Source of the DNA: Lotus japonicus
Taxonomy: Eukaryota > Streptophyta > Magnoliopsida > Fabales > Fabaceae
Assembly (NCBI RefSeq): GCF_012489685.1
Contig: NC_080043.1
Location: forward strand, 36,347,127-36,411,126
Reading direction: 5' to 3'
DNA length: 64,000 bases
The translations under genes were made by a program, and so were the position numbers. Under the pieces are notes generated by a model that was given only the letters and a program-made list of their open reading frames with translations, was not told the origin of the DNA and did not search any database. Of the stretch, positions 1 to 9,850 are shown one piece after another. The stretch's first letter is position 1. Every line of letters starts with the position of its first letter.

Positions 1-271
1 ATGCGTACATTAATCTCCCTATTTTTATTTTATAGGTCAAAGTGTATTTAAATAGAGTATTGATATACTCATATTTCACTTTCTCTTTCATTTTCACACT
101 TTTTATTTTATATCTCTCTTTTTTGACTATCGATCATATCACACATAACATCATTCATTTTTCTTAATTCTACCTACTTTCACTAGGTGGAGGTGAATAT
201 GAATTATGAAAATAATTACAGATGTTCATTCAAATAAGCACAAGAGGTGCTTGAATCCAAATACAAAAGAG

Positions 272-335
272 CATAAAAAGGAGTGATGGGTTTAAGAACA
301 TCACCTCCTCAAAACCCTACAAAGTTAAGAAACCA
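272..335 (+). promoter_or_regulatory. Upstream block shared by the two Dof genes (copy 1)
   Basis: This stretch aligns by eye with 48240-48312, upstream of the second Dof gene. Both carry a gggttaagaa-type run, then catcacct, ctcaaaaccct and aaagttaa in the same order. At copy 2 the block lies about 300 bp before the ATG; here it lies about 5.5 kb before it. I infer it is the distal part of the ancestral Dof promoter, separated from the gene by later insertions. No specific transcription-factor site is claimed. Confidence 0.6.
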
Positions 336-1040
336 AGATATATGGTCTTGGTATTTGAACTCAATGCTTTACAAAGATAAAAGTTTTGTGATGACTTTTA
401 ATTTTCACATGCAAACAGTTGGAGTATCATTTGTACTCCACTTAAATAAAATATTTGGTACGGTTTATCAAAAATAAACATAATTATATTTTATGTTTTT
501 TTTCTTATTTCACAATTTGTGGCAGTAAAAACTCACAAAAATTTGTATGTTTTTTTTGTACATCGGAAAGATAAAAATTTGTATATTTGAAGAGGATGCC
601 ATTATGAAAATCATTTTACAAAATAAAAAAGTTTATGGTATGGGAGGAGGAGAAAGAAAAAAAAAAACAAAAATGATTACGTATAAAGATAGTGGGCATA
701 TTTTTGACATACCATTTAGTAGTAGTTTTTAACCACTCCAAACATCAGTAACAATTAAAAATCTCAACTAAATAATATGTCGAAAGTATGTCCGCTGATT
801 TTGCATTCGGTCCATCATTAGTTCATTACTCATGAATTAACAATATGCTTAAATATTGAGGTGTTTAATTTACCCTATGAAATTATTTAACTCACTCTAG
901 CGGACCAGTAAGATTATTTATATGTAAATTTTTTAACTCATTTATCTTAAATATTATTGATTCACTTGGAACGAGTTAAATAACCCCATAAAAGGCCAGA
1001 CAATCCCTTTACCCCTTATGTTATATATAAATACCGAAGA
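336..1040. other. AT-rich intergenic DNA, no gene seen
   Basis: This stretch is AT-rich, with short chance reading frames that show no recognisable domain. It begins where similarity to the copy 2 promoter stops, so it is probably the left part of the DNA inserted into the copy 1 upstream region. I see no terminal repeats or RNA gene in it. Confidence 0.5.
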
Positions 1041-2348
1041 TTTATATACACCCAATGAATGTAGATTTTAGAATTTGAGAGTCTTGCTCTCAACCCAAAA
1101 TTAACTAAAGAGGTGAGAATTGTCTTCTCATTTATAAACACTTTAGTAACCATGTCTCTTGCAAATGCGAGATTTAACACCTCTCACGCCCAAGACATTT
1201 GGAGCGTGGATGGCAATGATCATGCCCATATGGCCTATCATTGGAAATCTTCAGAGATAACTTGAGTGACAGAATAAATTTAGAACAGACTCTGATACCA
1301 TATTAGAATCTGAGAGGATTGTTGTACACCTAATGATTGACTTATATGTAAATACCAAACATTGGTGTACACCCCATGGATGTAGATATCATAATTTGGA
1401 GGGTCAAATTGAACCAAAAATCTGAATAAAGAGTTGAGTATTATCTTCTCATTTATAAACACTTTAGTATCTATGTCTTGCTAATGCCAGACTTACCACT
1501 CCCTCACGCCCAGGACATTTGGAGCGTGAAGGTCAATGATCATGGTCATATATCATTGTCATCATTAGAAGTCTTCAAAGGGCGACCTAGGTGACCCAAG
1601 AATAAATCTATGACATACTTTGATACCATATTAGAATCTAGGAGGATTAAATTGAACCAAAAATCTGAATAAAGAGTTGAGTATTATCTTCTCATTTATA
1701 AACACTTTAGTATCTATGTCTTGCTAATGCCAGACTTACCACTCCCTCACGCCCAGGACATTTGGAGCGTGAAGGTCAATGATCATGGTCATATATCATT
1801 GTCATCATTAGAAGTCTTCAAAGGGCGACCTAGGTGACCCAAGAATAAATCTATGACATACTTTGATACCATATTAGAATCTAGGAGGATTAGTGTACAC
1901 CCAATGATTGACTACTAAAGTCATATATACATACCAAAGATTGTTGTACACCTAATGAATGTATATATCATAATTTTGGGGTTTAGCTCAACCCAAAATC
2001 TAAAAATAGAGATGAAGACTGTCTTTCCATTTATAAACACTTTAGAAGCCATGTCTCTTGTTAATGTCAGACTTACCACTCTCTCACGCCCTGGACATTT
2101 GGAGTGTGGAGGTCAATGATCATGCCCATATCACTATCCAACATGGAAAATTCAGAAGGCGCCCCGAATGGTCCAAGAATAAATCTAGAACAAACTCTGA
2201 TACTATATTAGAATTTAGGAGACCTAACTCAACCGAAAAACTAGTTCAAGAGTTGATAATTAATGGTCTTTCCACTTATAAATACTTGAGTAGCCATGTT
2301 TCTAGCCAATGTAACACTTGACAGTAGACCACTAGAGAGATATATAAA
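1041..2348. repeat. Degenerate tandem repeat array, about 4-5 units
   Basis: The same block recurs at about 1130-1310, 1410-1648, 1649-1891 and 2030-2220. Each unit has tctcatttataaacacttta, then a catgtct(c)ttg segment, ctcacgccc..gacatttggag, aatgatcatg, and a tctgatacc(a)tattagaat-like end. Units differ by substitutions and small indels, except for one exact neighbour pair. No coding capacity is recognised. The gataccatattagaat segment resembles legume-type repeat leaders, but I could not assign a family. Confidence 0.75.
1406..1891. repeat. Perfect 243-bp tandem duplication
   Basis: Positions 1406-1648 and 1649-1891 read identically line by line, from aaattgaaccaaaaatctga to the shared ggaggatta end. 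The pair sits inside the older, diverged array, so this is a recent unequal crossover, a slippage event, or possibly an assembly artefact. Confidence 0.85.
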
Positions 2349-3332
2349 CACTACAACAAAAGTCTCTTTTACCGGCAATAAAAATTGCCGCAATAGTTTT
2401 TACCGACAACAACAACTTCGCCGGTGTATCGCGAGTCGGTGAAGGCTTTGCCGGCGCTTGTACCGGGCGCCGGTAAAGACAACATATATTGCCGGGAAAA
2501 GTCATCATCTTTTAGCAGCCATATTTTGTGGCATTTACTATTGCCGCTAAAAGTCTGTATGCAATGGTTTTGTAAATCCATTTGTTGGTGGTTTTAGACC
2601 GCCATAAATTGTATACATAGCTGCCAAAAATGATATATCCCTTGAAATATCAAGAACTATGCTGAGAATTTTATATTTCAAGGAAAAATGAGCAACATTA
2701 GATAGGTTTCACTCCGTATGTCCTACTTTCCTCTTGTCTCCTAGCAAAGTATAAATATGTTTCCCAAATATCAAAAGTTACATGGGGTTTTTAGACTCCT
2801 AGACATGGTTAATTTTTGTGAGGAAGAAGTAGTTAACTGCCCCCTCATCAAAATCAAAATAGTTAAGATCCAACAATTTATACACACAAGATCTATTTTA
2901 GTAAACATACACAATTACTAGAAGTACATACAAAGAAAGTGAGAAGAAATGCCTTTGCTTAGACCAAAAGCAACCAAAAGAGCATAAAGCATCAAGACTG
3001 CCACTTTTATTATCTCTGCAACTATTTTAAAGCAAACCTTTTTGTCCCAAGTCTAAAATAACCAAAGATTTTATTAATTGCAAAGGTAGAGGAAGAAGAG
3101 TTAGGTAGTACCTCTGATACTTGTTCTGGTTGTTGTAGAACCCAAGTGACCTAAGTAATGTAGCAGCTTAAAATTTATGTTTCATCAAAATGCTACTAAA
3201 TGACATTCAGTAATATAAGCAAACTATGTCAATGTGAAAGAAAAAGTAAGATCAGTTCATTTAATGATGAACCAAATATGCAAAGTGGAAACTGTAGTAC
3301 TACAACTAATTAATTAACTTAAATGGAGATAC

Positions 3333-3415
3333 CTTGTGAATTAAGCCATCATCAACTATTGGACTGTTTAGTATCTTAAACAAGCCAAATAAAGCTTCAA
3401 CCTCATCCACATTAA
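3333..3415 (-). pseudogene. Captured CBL (calcineurin B-like) exon fragment
   Basis: On the minus strand an 83-nt segment lies between an AG acceptor (3417-3416) and a GT donor (3332-3331). Read in phase it gives DEVEAL, LFK and IVDDGLIHK in the order seen in the N-terminal helix of plant CBL calcium sensors, which bind CIPK kinases. The length suits one internal exon. The rest of the gene, including most EF hands, was not found, so this cannot make a CBL protein. It is best read as host sequence picked up by the surrounding CACTA element. The CBL subtype is not resolved. Confidence 0.75.
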
Positions 3416-3709
3416 CTGTCAAAGGTTAAAGGACATTTCAGAGTTAAATTAAAACCACAAGAAACCTTACATGTATTGTGGGACCTTTCAGAAAATTTAA
3501 GGAATAACTCGGGAGTGTACAGATTTCTAACATAACCTTGATGAGACAAGCCACTGTTGAAGCTCAAGATAGCCAAGAGTCAGCTTCATCCGCTGCTGCA
3601 TCAGGCTTACATAACAACTACATGAAAATTTACCCACCCAAAGAGTCCAATTATAGTGATGAATATAAAAGAAAATGAGAGGAGCCATCTAGAGGTTTGA
3701 GAATGGTAC

Positions 3710-3752
3710 CTATATGAGTTCAGGATTAGCACATCAGTCACCCAGGCATGAC
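3710..3752 (-). pseudogene. Possible captured exon, gene unknown
   Basis: A 43-nt minus-strand segment is bounded by a pyrimidine-rich acceptor ending in CACAG (3754-3753) and a GT donor (3709-3708). One frame reads HAWVTDVLILNSY. It is too short for me to assign. Its position between two better exon fragments in the same orientation is the main reason to list it. Confidence 0.35.
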
Positions 3753-3913
3753 CTGTGGAAAAAAGCAAACTCAACTGAAGAATAATCTCGCTGACAGCCT
3801 TGAATATAGAAACCATAGTTGCAATGCTCTTCTTATCTCAACAATTGATGACATTTCTACTAATGAAGTTTTTCAAGTGCAGGACAAGAACCCAAATAAA
3901 TACTCCTTCATAC

Positions 3914-4020
3914 CTGGATTTTGATCCATGATCTTACAATACTGGAACCTCAAGGTCTTCAAATTCTCACAATATGAGGGTGTAGCTAGCCACCCATCAC
4001 CCATACTGTGATCACAATCA
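3914..4020 (-). pseudogene. Captured LRR/F-box-like exon fragment
   Basis: A 107-nt minus-strand segment is bounded by an acceptor ending TTATTCAG (4022-4021) and a GT donor (3913-3912). The open frame contains GDGWLATPSYCENLKTLRF followed by QYCK. The pattern of leucines and a cysteine around CENLKTLRF is typical of cysteine-containing leucine-rich repeats in plant F-box/LRR proteins, which choose targets for ubiquitination. Only about one repeat is present, and no F-box was found. Another LRR protein is possible. Confidence 0.5.
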
Positions 4021-4098
4021 CTGAATAAGGTCTCATGATGAGTCCAGGAGAAAAAACATAGAAAAATAACAGAGAGTAAATAAATACAGTTTGCACAC

Positions 4099-4189
4099 CT
4101 CTTTTCCTTTGCTTCCAAGTATCAAGGCCTGCAGGGATGAGTCCTTTACCCATTATTGATTCAAGGTCAAGGATATCACCAAGTACTCT
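4099..4189 (-). pseudogene. Captured CYP97B-like cytochrome P450 exon fragment
   Basis: A roughly 91-nt minus-strand segment, bounded by AG (4191-4190) and GT (4098-4097), encodes GDILDLESIMGKGLIPA and LDTWKQRKR. The IMGKGLIPA..W(K/R)xRR pattern is a signature of the N-terminal part of the CYP97 P450 family (plastid carotenoid hydroxylases), and LDTWKQR points to CYP97B. Heme-binding and I-helix regions are absent, so this is a fragment. It has the same orientation as the other captured pieces but comes from an unrelated gene. Confidence 0.6.
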
Positions 4190-4199
4190 CTAGTGTTTT

Positions 4200-5280
4200 A
4201 ATAACAAGCAGAAGTAGAAACTATAAAAAATTTAAGAACTAATTGAATGAAATATGCACATAAGTTTGCAAAAAAAACCAAAGCATCATGGAGCAGGTTT
4301 TATAGGGTTAGGCTAGATACATTTAATAGTGAAACTGCATGATTCAACAACGAGAAGTAAAAAAAAACATGAATTCATTAAAATTAAACATGTCACTAAC
4401 AAATAGAGAAACCATAGATCCTGAAAAGTAAAAATTGCTAAATAAACTCACTGGTTTAATGTTTGGATAACTGACTTTTCCATTAGTAGAAACAGGGAAC
4501 AGTACTGTTCTAAATGGACTCACAGTGCATATAAAATCCAATGTTACTGGATGATTCTGTCATTTGTGCTCCCCTGAAATATAGACAGCTCCAATAATCT
4601 ACCGAACCTGGTGCTTCACGAGGGATAAACAAATATCATTGTCTATTAATTACCTAAACTAATTCCATAGAATTATCAGGCACCCAAAGTGTATAAAACA
4701 AATCTTAAACTTGTAAGATTGACCATCAAGAGAGCTAATTTCACCCCATGAGTTCACAAAATGCCATCAAACATGTAGTGATTCATGCACAACCTAAGAT
4801 ATCATAAACCAGCTTACCAAGAGTCCCATGGATCTAATAACAAAGCAAATGCACTATAAGATGCTTGTGATCATATAGGTGGAAAAACAACAACTCATAA
4901 GGAGTCATAAGATATAGGAATTAGAAAACCATTCATAATAGATAGCACCAATCTTTCCATATATGATATAATGTAAAGCACCAAATATAAACTTTTCAAT
5001 CGAAATCACATCTAAAAGTAAGCACTGAACACTTTACCTACAACATATCATCTCTACAATGCTATAATGTTAACATCACTCTCATGTAAACCTCCTCAAA
5101 ATCAACTGTTTTCAGCAAAACCTCAACAGCAGAGCGTCTTAAGATCTAAGGGAGGAGAAACTCACAGATGATAGAAAATAGATCCAACCTAGGGTGCCAC
5201 CAAAAGACCGCGCACTGCAAAAATTGATATGAACTCAATCAAACCCCTGAGAATCAAAGACAGGAAAGTGAATTTACCGT
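4200..5280. other. CACTA interior without recognised coding sequence
   Basis: This AT-rich part of the CACTA element contains a minus-strand segment near 4455-4545 that ends at a possible splice donor (P then gtgag on that strand). Its protein gives no family I recognise. The rest looks intron-like. More captured gene pieces may be hidden here. Confidence 0.4.
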
Positions 5281-5446
5281 AATAGTGAAACTTTGGGAAT
5301 CTTTAGTCATTAATGCCGCTATAAAATACTTATTAATGGCCAATCACTGATCGCTAAAATTCTTGTAAATTTTGACATAAAATGCTGGCAATTCCCTTAT
5401 TGCTGCTACAACTTTGTCGCTAAAGGTGACTTTTCTTGTAGTGAAA

Positions 5447-5519
5447 TAGCCATGTTTCTAGCCAATGTAACACTTGACAATGTAACACTTGACAGTAGAC
5501 CATTAGAGAGATATATAAA
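5447..5519. repeat. Copy of the sequence left of the CACTA element
   Basis: The run from tagccatgtttctagccaat through gtaacacttgac to agagagatatataaa occurs at 2291-2348, immediately left of the CACTA, and again here, immediately right of it. This copy contains an extra internal gtaacacttgaca repeat and one substitution. The element therefore sits exactly between two copies of a 58-73 bp repeat, far longer than its own AAA target duplication. Confidence 0.85.
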
Positions 5520-5614
5520 GTGAGTAGAATTAAGTGATAAATGTGATGTAATTGAAACAGAAATATAGAGAAAAAATGTGTGTCTCAAGGTGTGCACCAT
5601 ATGGTGGTACATGT

Positions 5615-5640
5615 GTCAATGTTGTATAAAACCTTATAAA
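5615..5640 (+). promoter_or_regulatory. Likely core promoter of Dof copy 1
   Basis: Two TATAAA boxes lie at 5625-5630 and 5635-5640, about 195-205 bp before the ATG. The adjoining ctcctttatt and the CT-rich leader (ctttgttgctttctctcctct) match the leader of Dof copy 2, so this is the retained proximal promoter. Similarity between the two loci starts near 5615. Everything between about 336 and 5610 is extra here. Confidence 0.55.
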
Positions 5641-5831
5641 AGGAGCTCCTTTATTGCTTCTCACTTCAATCTTCCCTAGCTTCTTTCTTTGTTGCTTTCT
5701 CTCCTCTATCTGAAGCTCGCCCACACACTACTCTTTCTCTCTCTCTACCATGTTGATGTGATTCTCTCCCCATCTCCCAAAACCCACCACCATCAAACCT
5801 TTACAAAAAGAGAAAGCACCAAGAGAGAACC

Positions 5832-7333
5832 ATGGTTTTTACTTCCATACCAGTAGCTTATCTTGATGCAGCCAACTGGCACCAACAGGTAAAATAAAAA
5901 GGGTTTCGTCAATTTGGTTCTTCCAGTGTTTTCATTGTCCAAAAAAGGCAAAAGAATTCAAAAGAAAATATATTCTTGCTCTTTTTGCTTATACCTCTGG
6001 TAGGAAGGAATTATCTAACTTAAAGAATAAAAACAAAATGACATAGCGAAACTCAACTTTCTCAATAATTCCATTCATCATCTTCAGATCTTACCTTTTA
6101 TTTTTAGGGATGATCCCTTAAGATAACTATAACCATACAAGTTGCAAACATCATGTTATACGAAGAACGTTCTATCTAAAATTATTAATTCAAAAGTAAT
6201 ATTGCATCTATTTGGATTTGTAAATGATTCTTGAATATACCATATATTTGATTTCTTTGCTTTATTAATCATTGTTTTCATTTCACTCTTCTCATTTCCT
6301 TCTTATTTTATGTTCCCTGCAGCAACCAAATCATCAACCTGGAAACAACAATTCCACCTCTCAGCAGCGGCTTCCTCCACCGCCTCCACCTCCACCACCA
6401 CCCCATGGAGCCGGTGGCACCGGCTCAATCAGGTGGGAATGGATAGCAGAGAGAGCAAGGATGGCCAACAGGCCTAAGCCGGAGACTGCACTGAAATGCC
6501 CACGTTGCCATTCCACCAACACAAAATTCTGCTATTATAACAATTACAGCTTCTCTCAGCCACGCTACATATGCAAGGCCTGCAGTAGGTACTGGACCAG
6601 CGGGGGCACCTTGAGAGACGTCCCCGTCGGCGGCGGCTACCGGAAGAACAAGAGAGGCAAAGTAGGCAGCAGCAGCAGCACCATGAAGTCCCCGGCGAGC
6701 TCTGACCGCCAAACGGGGAGTACTAGTTTTAACAAGTCTGTGTCCTCCACCGGTGGCGGCCATGCTGAAGGCCTCTCTCCCCAGGTGCCACAAGTGATGT
6801 TCATGGCTCCGTTGCATCATCAATTCTCGGAGTTTGGAAGTGGAGATATGATGGGGTTAAACTATGGCCTCAGGTATTGCCCCATTTCCGGTCCAATGGG
6901 AGGAGGAATAGGGGACCTTGGTTTCCAGATAGGAAGTGGTTTAGGTGGTGGTGGCGGCAACCATGGTGGCGGGGGTGGTGTGCCACAAATGCAGCAATTC
7001 CCTTTCTTGGCTGGTTTGGAAGGTTCACTGGTTGGTTTGTACCACCACCCTTTTGAAGGCAGTGTTCATCATCATGAGGTAATTGGATATGGTTCCGGTG
7101 GTGGTCATGGGGTGAGCCATTTGAGGCCAAAGGTTTCAACTTCTGGGTTGATGACTCAATTTGCTTCAGTGAAAATGGAAGGTAGTAGAGAACTTAATAA
7201 TTTGTCAAGCCCCTTCTTGGGGACCAATAATATTAATCCCCCAAGTGAACAATATTGGAGCGGTACTAATTCTGCAGATTGGACTGATATTATTGGTTTT
7301 AGCTCTTCTTCTACAACTAGCAACCAAATGTAG
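5832..7333 (+). CDS. Dof zinc-finger transcription factor, divergent copy 1
   Basis: There are two exons, 5832-5888 and 6323-7333, with a 434-bp GT-AG intron in phase 0, giving about 355 residues. The start is the ATG opening [16 protein letters not shown], identical in context to copy 2. Dof proteins are nuclear and bind AAAG sites through a C2C2 finger. Here the cysteines are C78, C81, C103 and C106 with CX2CX21CX2C spacing. The conserved [10 protein letters not shown] and RYWT parts are present, but the finger has [19 protein letters not shown] and GGGYRKNKR where copy 2 has the usual [19 protein letters not shown] and [10 protein letters not shown] proline tract precedes the finger; the C-terminal half is Gly, His and Ser rich, with PFLAGLEGS and GLYHHPFEG. 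The N-terminus and intron suggest the Dof2.4/Dof5.1/Dof3.6 (PEAR-type) group. The frame is intact; DNA binding may be altered. Confidence 0.93.
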
Positions 7334-7599
7334 AGTTTTTCAGATTCTGTGAAGCTTCAGCTGGTACTTTTGATTAGTATGGCTTTCATTAACCTAGCTA
7401 AGACATGAATTCTTATCCAACTCCTATGAAGTGCTTTGAGATGAATGGTTATGTATGATGAGTGCTTTTTTTAAGTTTTCGTGTATATATATCTTCATGA
7501 CTCACTTGCTAGTCAAATTGAGCTATGGGGAAGAGTAAATTAAGCGACTTTGTGTTAGCAATAAAATAAGGTTGTGTCTTTCTATATGGTTGTGTCAAA
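7334..7599 (+). other. 3' flank of Dof copy 1, with a short direct repeat
   Basis: The sequence after the stop resembles the copy 2 3' region for about 60 bp (gagtttttcagat, then a ggtacttttg segment). Possible poly(A) signals (aataaa) occur near 7560. A 29-bp segment with gtcaaattgagctatgggg and gaagagtaaa is present at 7512-7541 and again at 7593-7623, just where gypsy-derived sequence begins. Confidence 0.5.
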
Positions 7600-8001
7600 T
7601 TGAGCTATGGGGGAAGAGTAAAATACCGCCTGCCGCGTAGCGGAATTGATACGACCAAGTGGTGTGAGTACCACCACTCAGTGGGCCACGACACCCACGA
7701 TTGTTACACCCTAGAGAGGGAGATCGAAAACCTAATCAAGACAGGGCGTCTGAAGCAATATGACAGAGGCGGTCGCCAACAGGGAGACCGCCAGCAAGGG
7801 GACCGCCGACAGCATGATCGCCAGCAGGGAAACCGCCAGCAAGCAATGGGGAAGGACCAAAAGGAAACCTTAGCGACTGGGAAGCGAGGAGCTGAGGAAA
7901 CTTTCAACAAGGAAATGGAGCCGGCAGTCGGAACCACCAACACGATTGCAGGGGGTTTGGAGGCGGGGGCGACACCCAGGCGACGAGGAAGCGGCACGTA
8001 A
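7600..8001 (+). pseudogene. Gypsy Gag C-terminal fragment
   Basis: The open frame of about 133 codons contains KWCEYHHSVGHDTHDCYTL followed by EIENLIKTGRL. This CxxH..H..C-type knuckle and the (E/D)IE.LI..G.L helix mark the Gag nucleocapsid end in plant Tat/Athila gypsy elements. It is followed by a glutamine- and arginine-rich QQGDRQQGDRRQ tract. There is no N-terminal Gag domain, and the frame closes at 8001 in low-complexity sequence. It is not a host gene. Confidence 0.75.
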
Positions 8002-8039
8002 GGGCGGTAAGTTCAGTTCAGGAAATCCCTTTCAGTTTT

Positions 8040-9007
8040 CAGCACCCTGACATAGTGGTATCAACAGCAAACTTTGAGGGTATCAAGACTCACAAAGATT
8101 ATCCTATTGTGGTCATGGTAAGAATTAACAGCTTCAACGTCAGGCGAGTGCTTCTGACCAAGGTAGCTCGGTGGACATCATTTACGGCGACGCGTTTGAC
8201 AAACTTGGACAGTCAGAGAAGGACTTAACCCCATAGACTGGGACCTTGGTAGGCTTCTCACGCGAATAGGTTTGGGTGAGAGGATATCTGGACCTTGATA
8301 CGATCTTTGGTGTCGATGAGAGTGCGAAGGTACTGCGAGTGAGATACCTGGTTTTGCAGGTGATAGCTTGTTACAACGTGATTATTGGTCGAAATACATT
8401 GAATCGCCTATGTGCGGTGATCTCCACACCTCATATAGCGGTCAAGTACCCGCTGAATAGCGGAAAGGTAGGAAGGATCACAGTCGACCAGAGGCGGGCC
8501 AGGGAGTGCTACAATAACTGTTTGAGCTTGTATGGGAAGTAGGGCGCTGCCACCGGGCATAGGTGTTACGTGGTCGAGGTCTGGCAGGATTTCCCTAGCT
8601 CGAGAAGGACAGGAAAGGATGGTCAGCTCACTGATTCCGCAGCGGAGGAACGCTGGGCGAGCCTAATTGTAGAGTTTAAGGAACAACAGTTTAGCCGGGG
8701 AGTTTTGGCGATTGGGCCCAGGCTCAACGGGGAACAAGAGGTGCGCCTGGAGAGATTGTTAAGCAGCAACATGGATCTTTTCAACTGGAGTAAAAAGGAT
8801 CCAATGACGTGGGGAAATCCCAGGGTAAAGCCGCCAGTACCTCAAGAGCAACGCCAAAGGGGCCAACGAAAGGGTAAGGCTATACAGCAGGGGACGGTCA
8901 AGTCCATAACGGCGAAAGGAAGGTTTAAAGCACCGAAAGCGGGTTGGCGACAGAAAAGTGGGTTTAAATGGGGCAGAAACACGTCAAAGCGGAAGATTGT
9001 CTTCTAA
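8040..9007 (+). pseudogene. Gypsy protease and linker, frame-broken
   Basis: A DQGSS triad near 8157 followed by VDIIYGDAFDKL is the retropepsin-like active site of Tat elements, out of frame with the next piece. A second frame (8276-8542) gives VIIGRNTLNRL and KVGRITVDQRRARECY, the flap-side and C-terminal protease motifs. A third (8570-9007) carries the linker that normally precedes reverse transcriptase (RLERLLSSNMDLFNWS). Frameshifts and stops separate all three. After 8820 the expected polymerase is absent. Confidence 0.7.
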
Positions 9008-9850
9008 AAGTGATGAATGGAAGGCGAGCACTTCAGGAGTGAAGGATGTGAAGCCAGGGGAGTTATTGTAGCTGGAAGCATGGGGTGGCGACATCAGGAC
9101 ATGGCGAGCTGGAAGCCTTGAAGGGTAAGGACGAAAGATAAAGACGCACTCTTTTTCTCCATCTCGGGAGTTTTTTAACGAGACGTCCAAAAAATGTAAA
9201 AATACAAAAACTTGTATTTGCAAATCATATATAAGACAAGGTATTCTCAGAGATATTTCTACGATTGACTTTACCAATCAAAAAACTGAATTACGATGGT
9301 TGCTCGGTAGGAAAAATTCCTTGAAGGTGGTGATTCCATTACGACCTTGAAGTTTGAGAATTGCTCCGGAAAGTCCGGTGCGACCGCTTATACCCGTTGG
9401 CCATGTGTGGGATAAGCTTCTTATCCAAAAAAGCCTCCCCGGAATAAGAGTAAGAATCTCTAACTAGGCAAAACCTTGGGCACCCCAAATGACCATTGGG
9501 ACCTGAGCACCAAAGCCCTAGTGGGCAAAGCCCTAGACCAAACACGCTTGGCGAGGCAACACCTTTTTCTTAAGTGTGTGATTAAAGCCTCGGTTGAAAT
9601 ACACCGAGCAAAAGTCCTAGTTAAACCCTCACGCATTTAAAGTCGTTAGACGTAATTCAGTCGAAACTATAACGCGTGAAATAATAGCGCAAGCGATAAA
9701 AATTAGCCAGTACACCAATACCTGGGGAAAATGAAAGCGTTTTAAAAAGAAAGCCCGGCGAGCGGGTCAATTACAAAGTGGCGCGAGCCCTAAGGGGCGA
9801 TCAAACTCTAAAGGTGAGCAAAAGGGGTAAGTAAAATTACAATTAAACAT

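Larger units (their letters stand above)
2349..5443. mobile_element. Pack-CACTA DNA transposon, 3.1 kb, non-autonomous
   Basis: The left end reads CACTACAACAAAAGTC. The right end reads GACTTTTCTTGTAGTG, whose reverse complement matches the left end at 15 of 16 positions. A 3-bp AAA lies on both sides (2346-2348 and 5444-5446), the target duplication size expected of CACTA (En/Spm) elements. Subterminal DNA is rich in ccggcaa/ttgccg-like motifs (2370-2560) and gctaaa/taatgg motifs near the right end. No transposase frame is visible, so movement would need a partner element. The interior carries exon-like fragments on the minus strand, with splice sites kept, from several unrelated genes (3333-3415, 3710-3752, 3914-4020, 4099-4189). 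The element sits upstream of Dof copy 1 and probably altered its promoter. Confidence 0.9.
7600..9850 (+). mobile_element. Ty3/gypsy (Tat-type) retrotransposon remains
   Basis: Gag, protease and linker sequences occur in the correct order, followed by the non-coding region typical of Tat-lineage elements: cgcactctttttctccatctcggg near 9147, then ttaacgaga and long G/C-balanced, gene-free DNA with accttgggca and caaagcccta repeats. Reverse transcriptase, RNase H and integrase are missing, so a large internal deletion joins the linker after protease to the 3' region. I see no LTR pair or target duplication, so the limits are approximate. Base composition is clearly more GC-rich than the surroundings. 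Confidence 0.7.

Noticed and set aside
1041..2348. CRISPR-like array
   Set aside because: Repeat units are hundreds of bases long and diverged, without regular short spacers, and the DNA is a plant nuclear genome.
6425..6823. Minus-strand frames overlapping Dof exon 2 (also 6870-7139 and 49111-49751)
   Set aside because: They are shadows of the well-supported Dof coding sequence in Gly/Ser/His-rich DNA.
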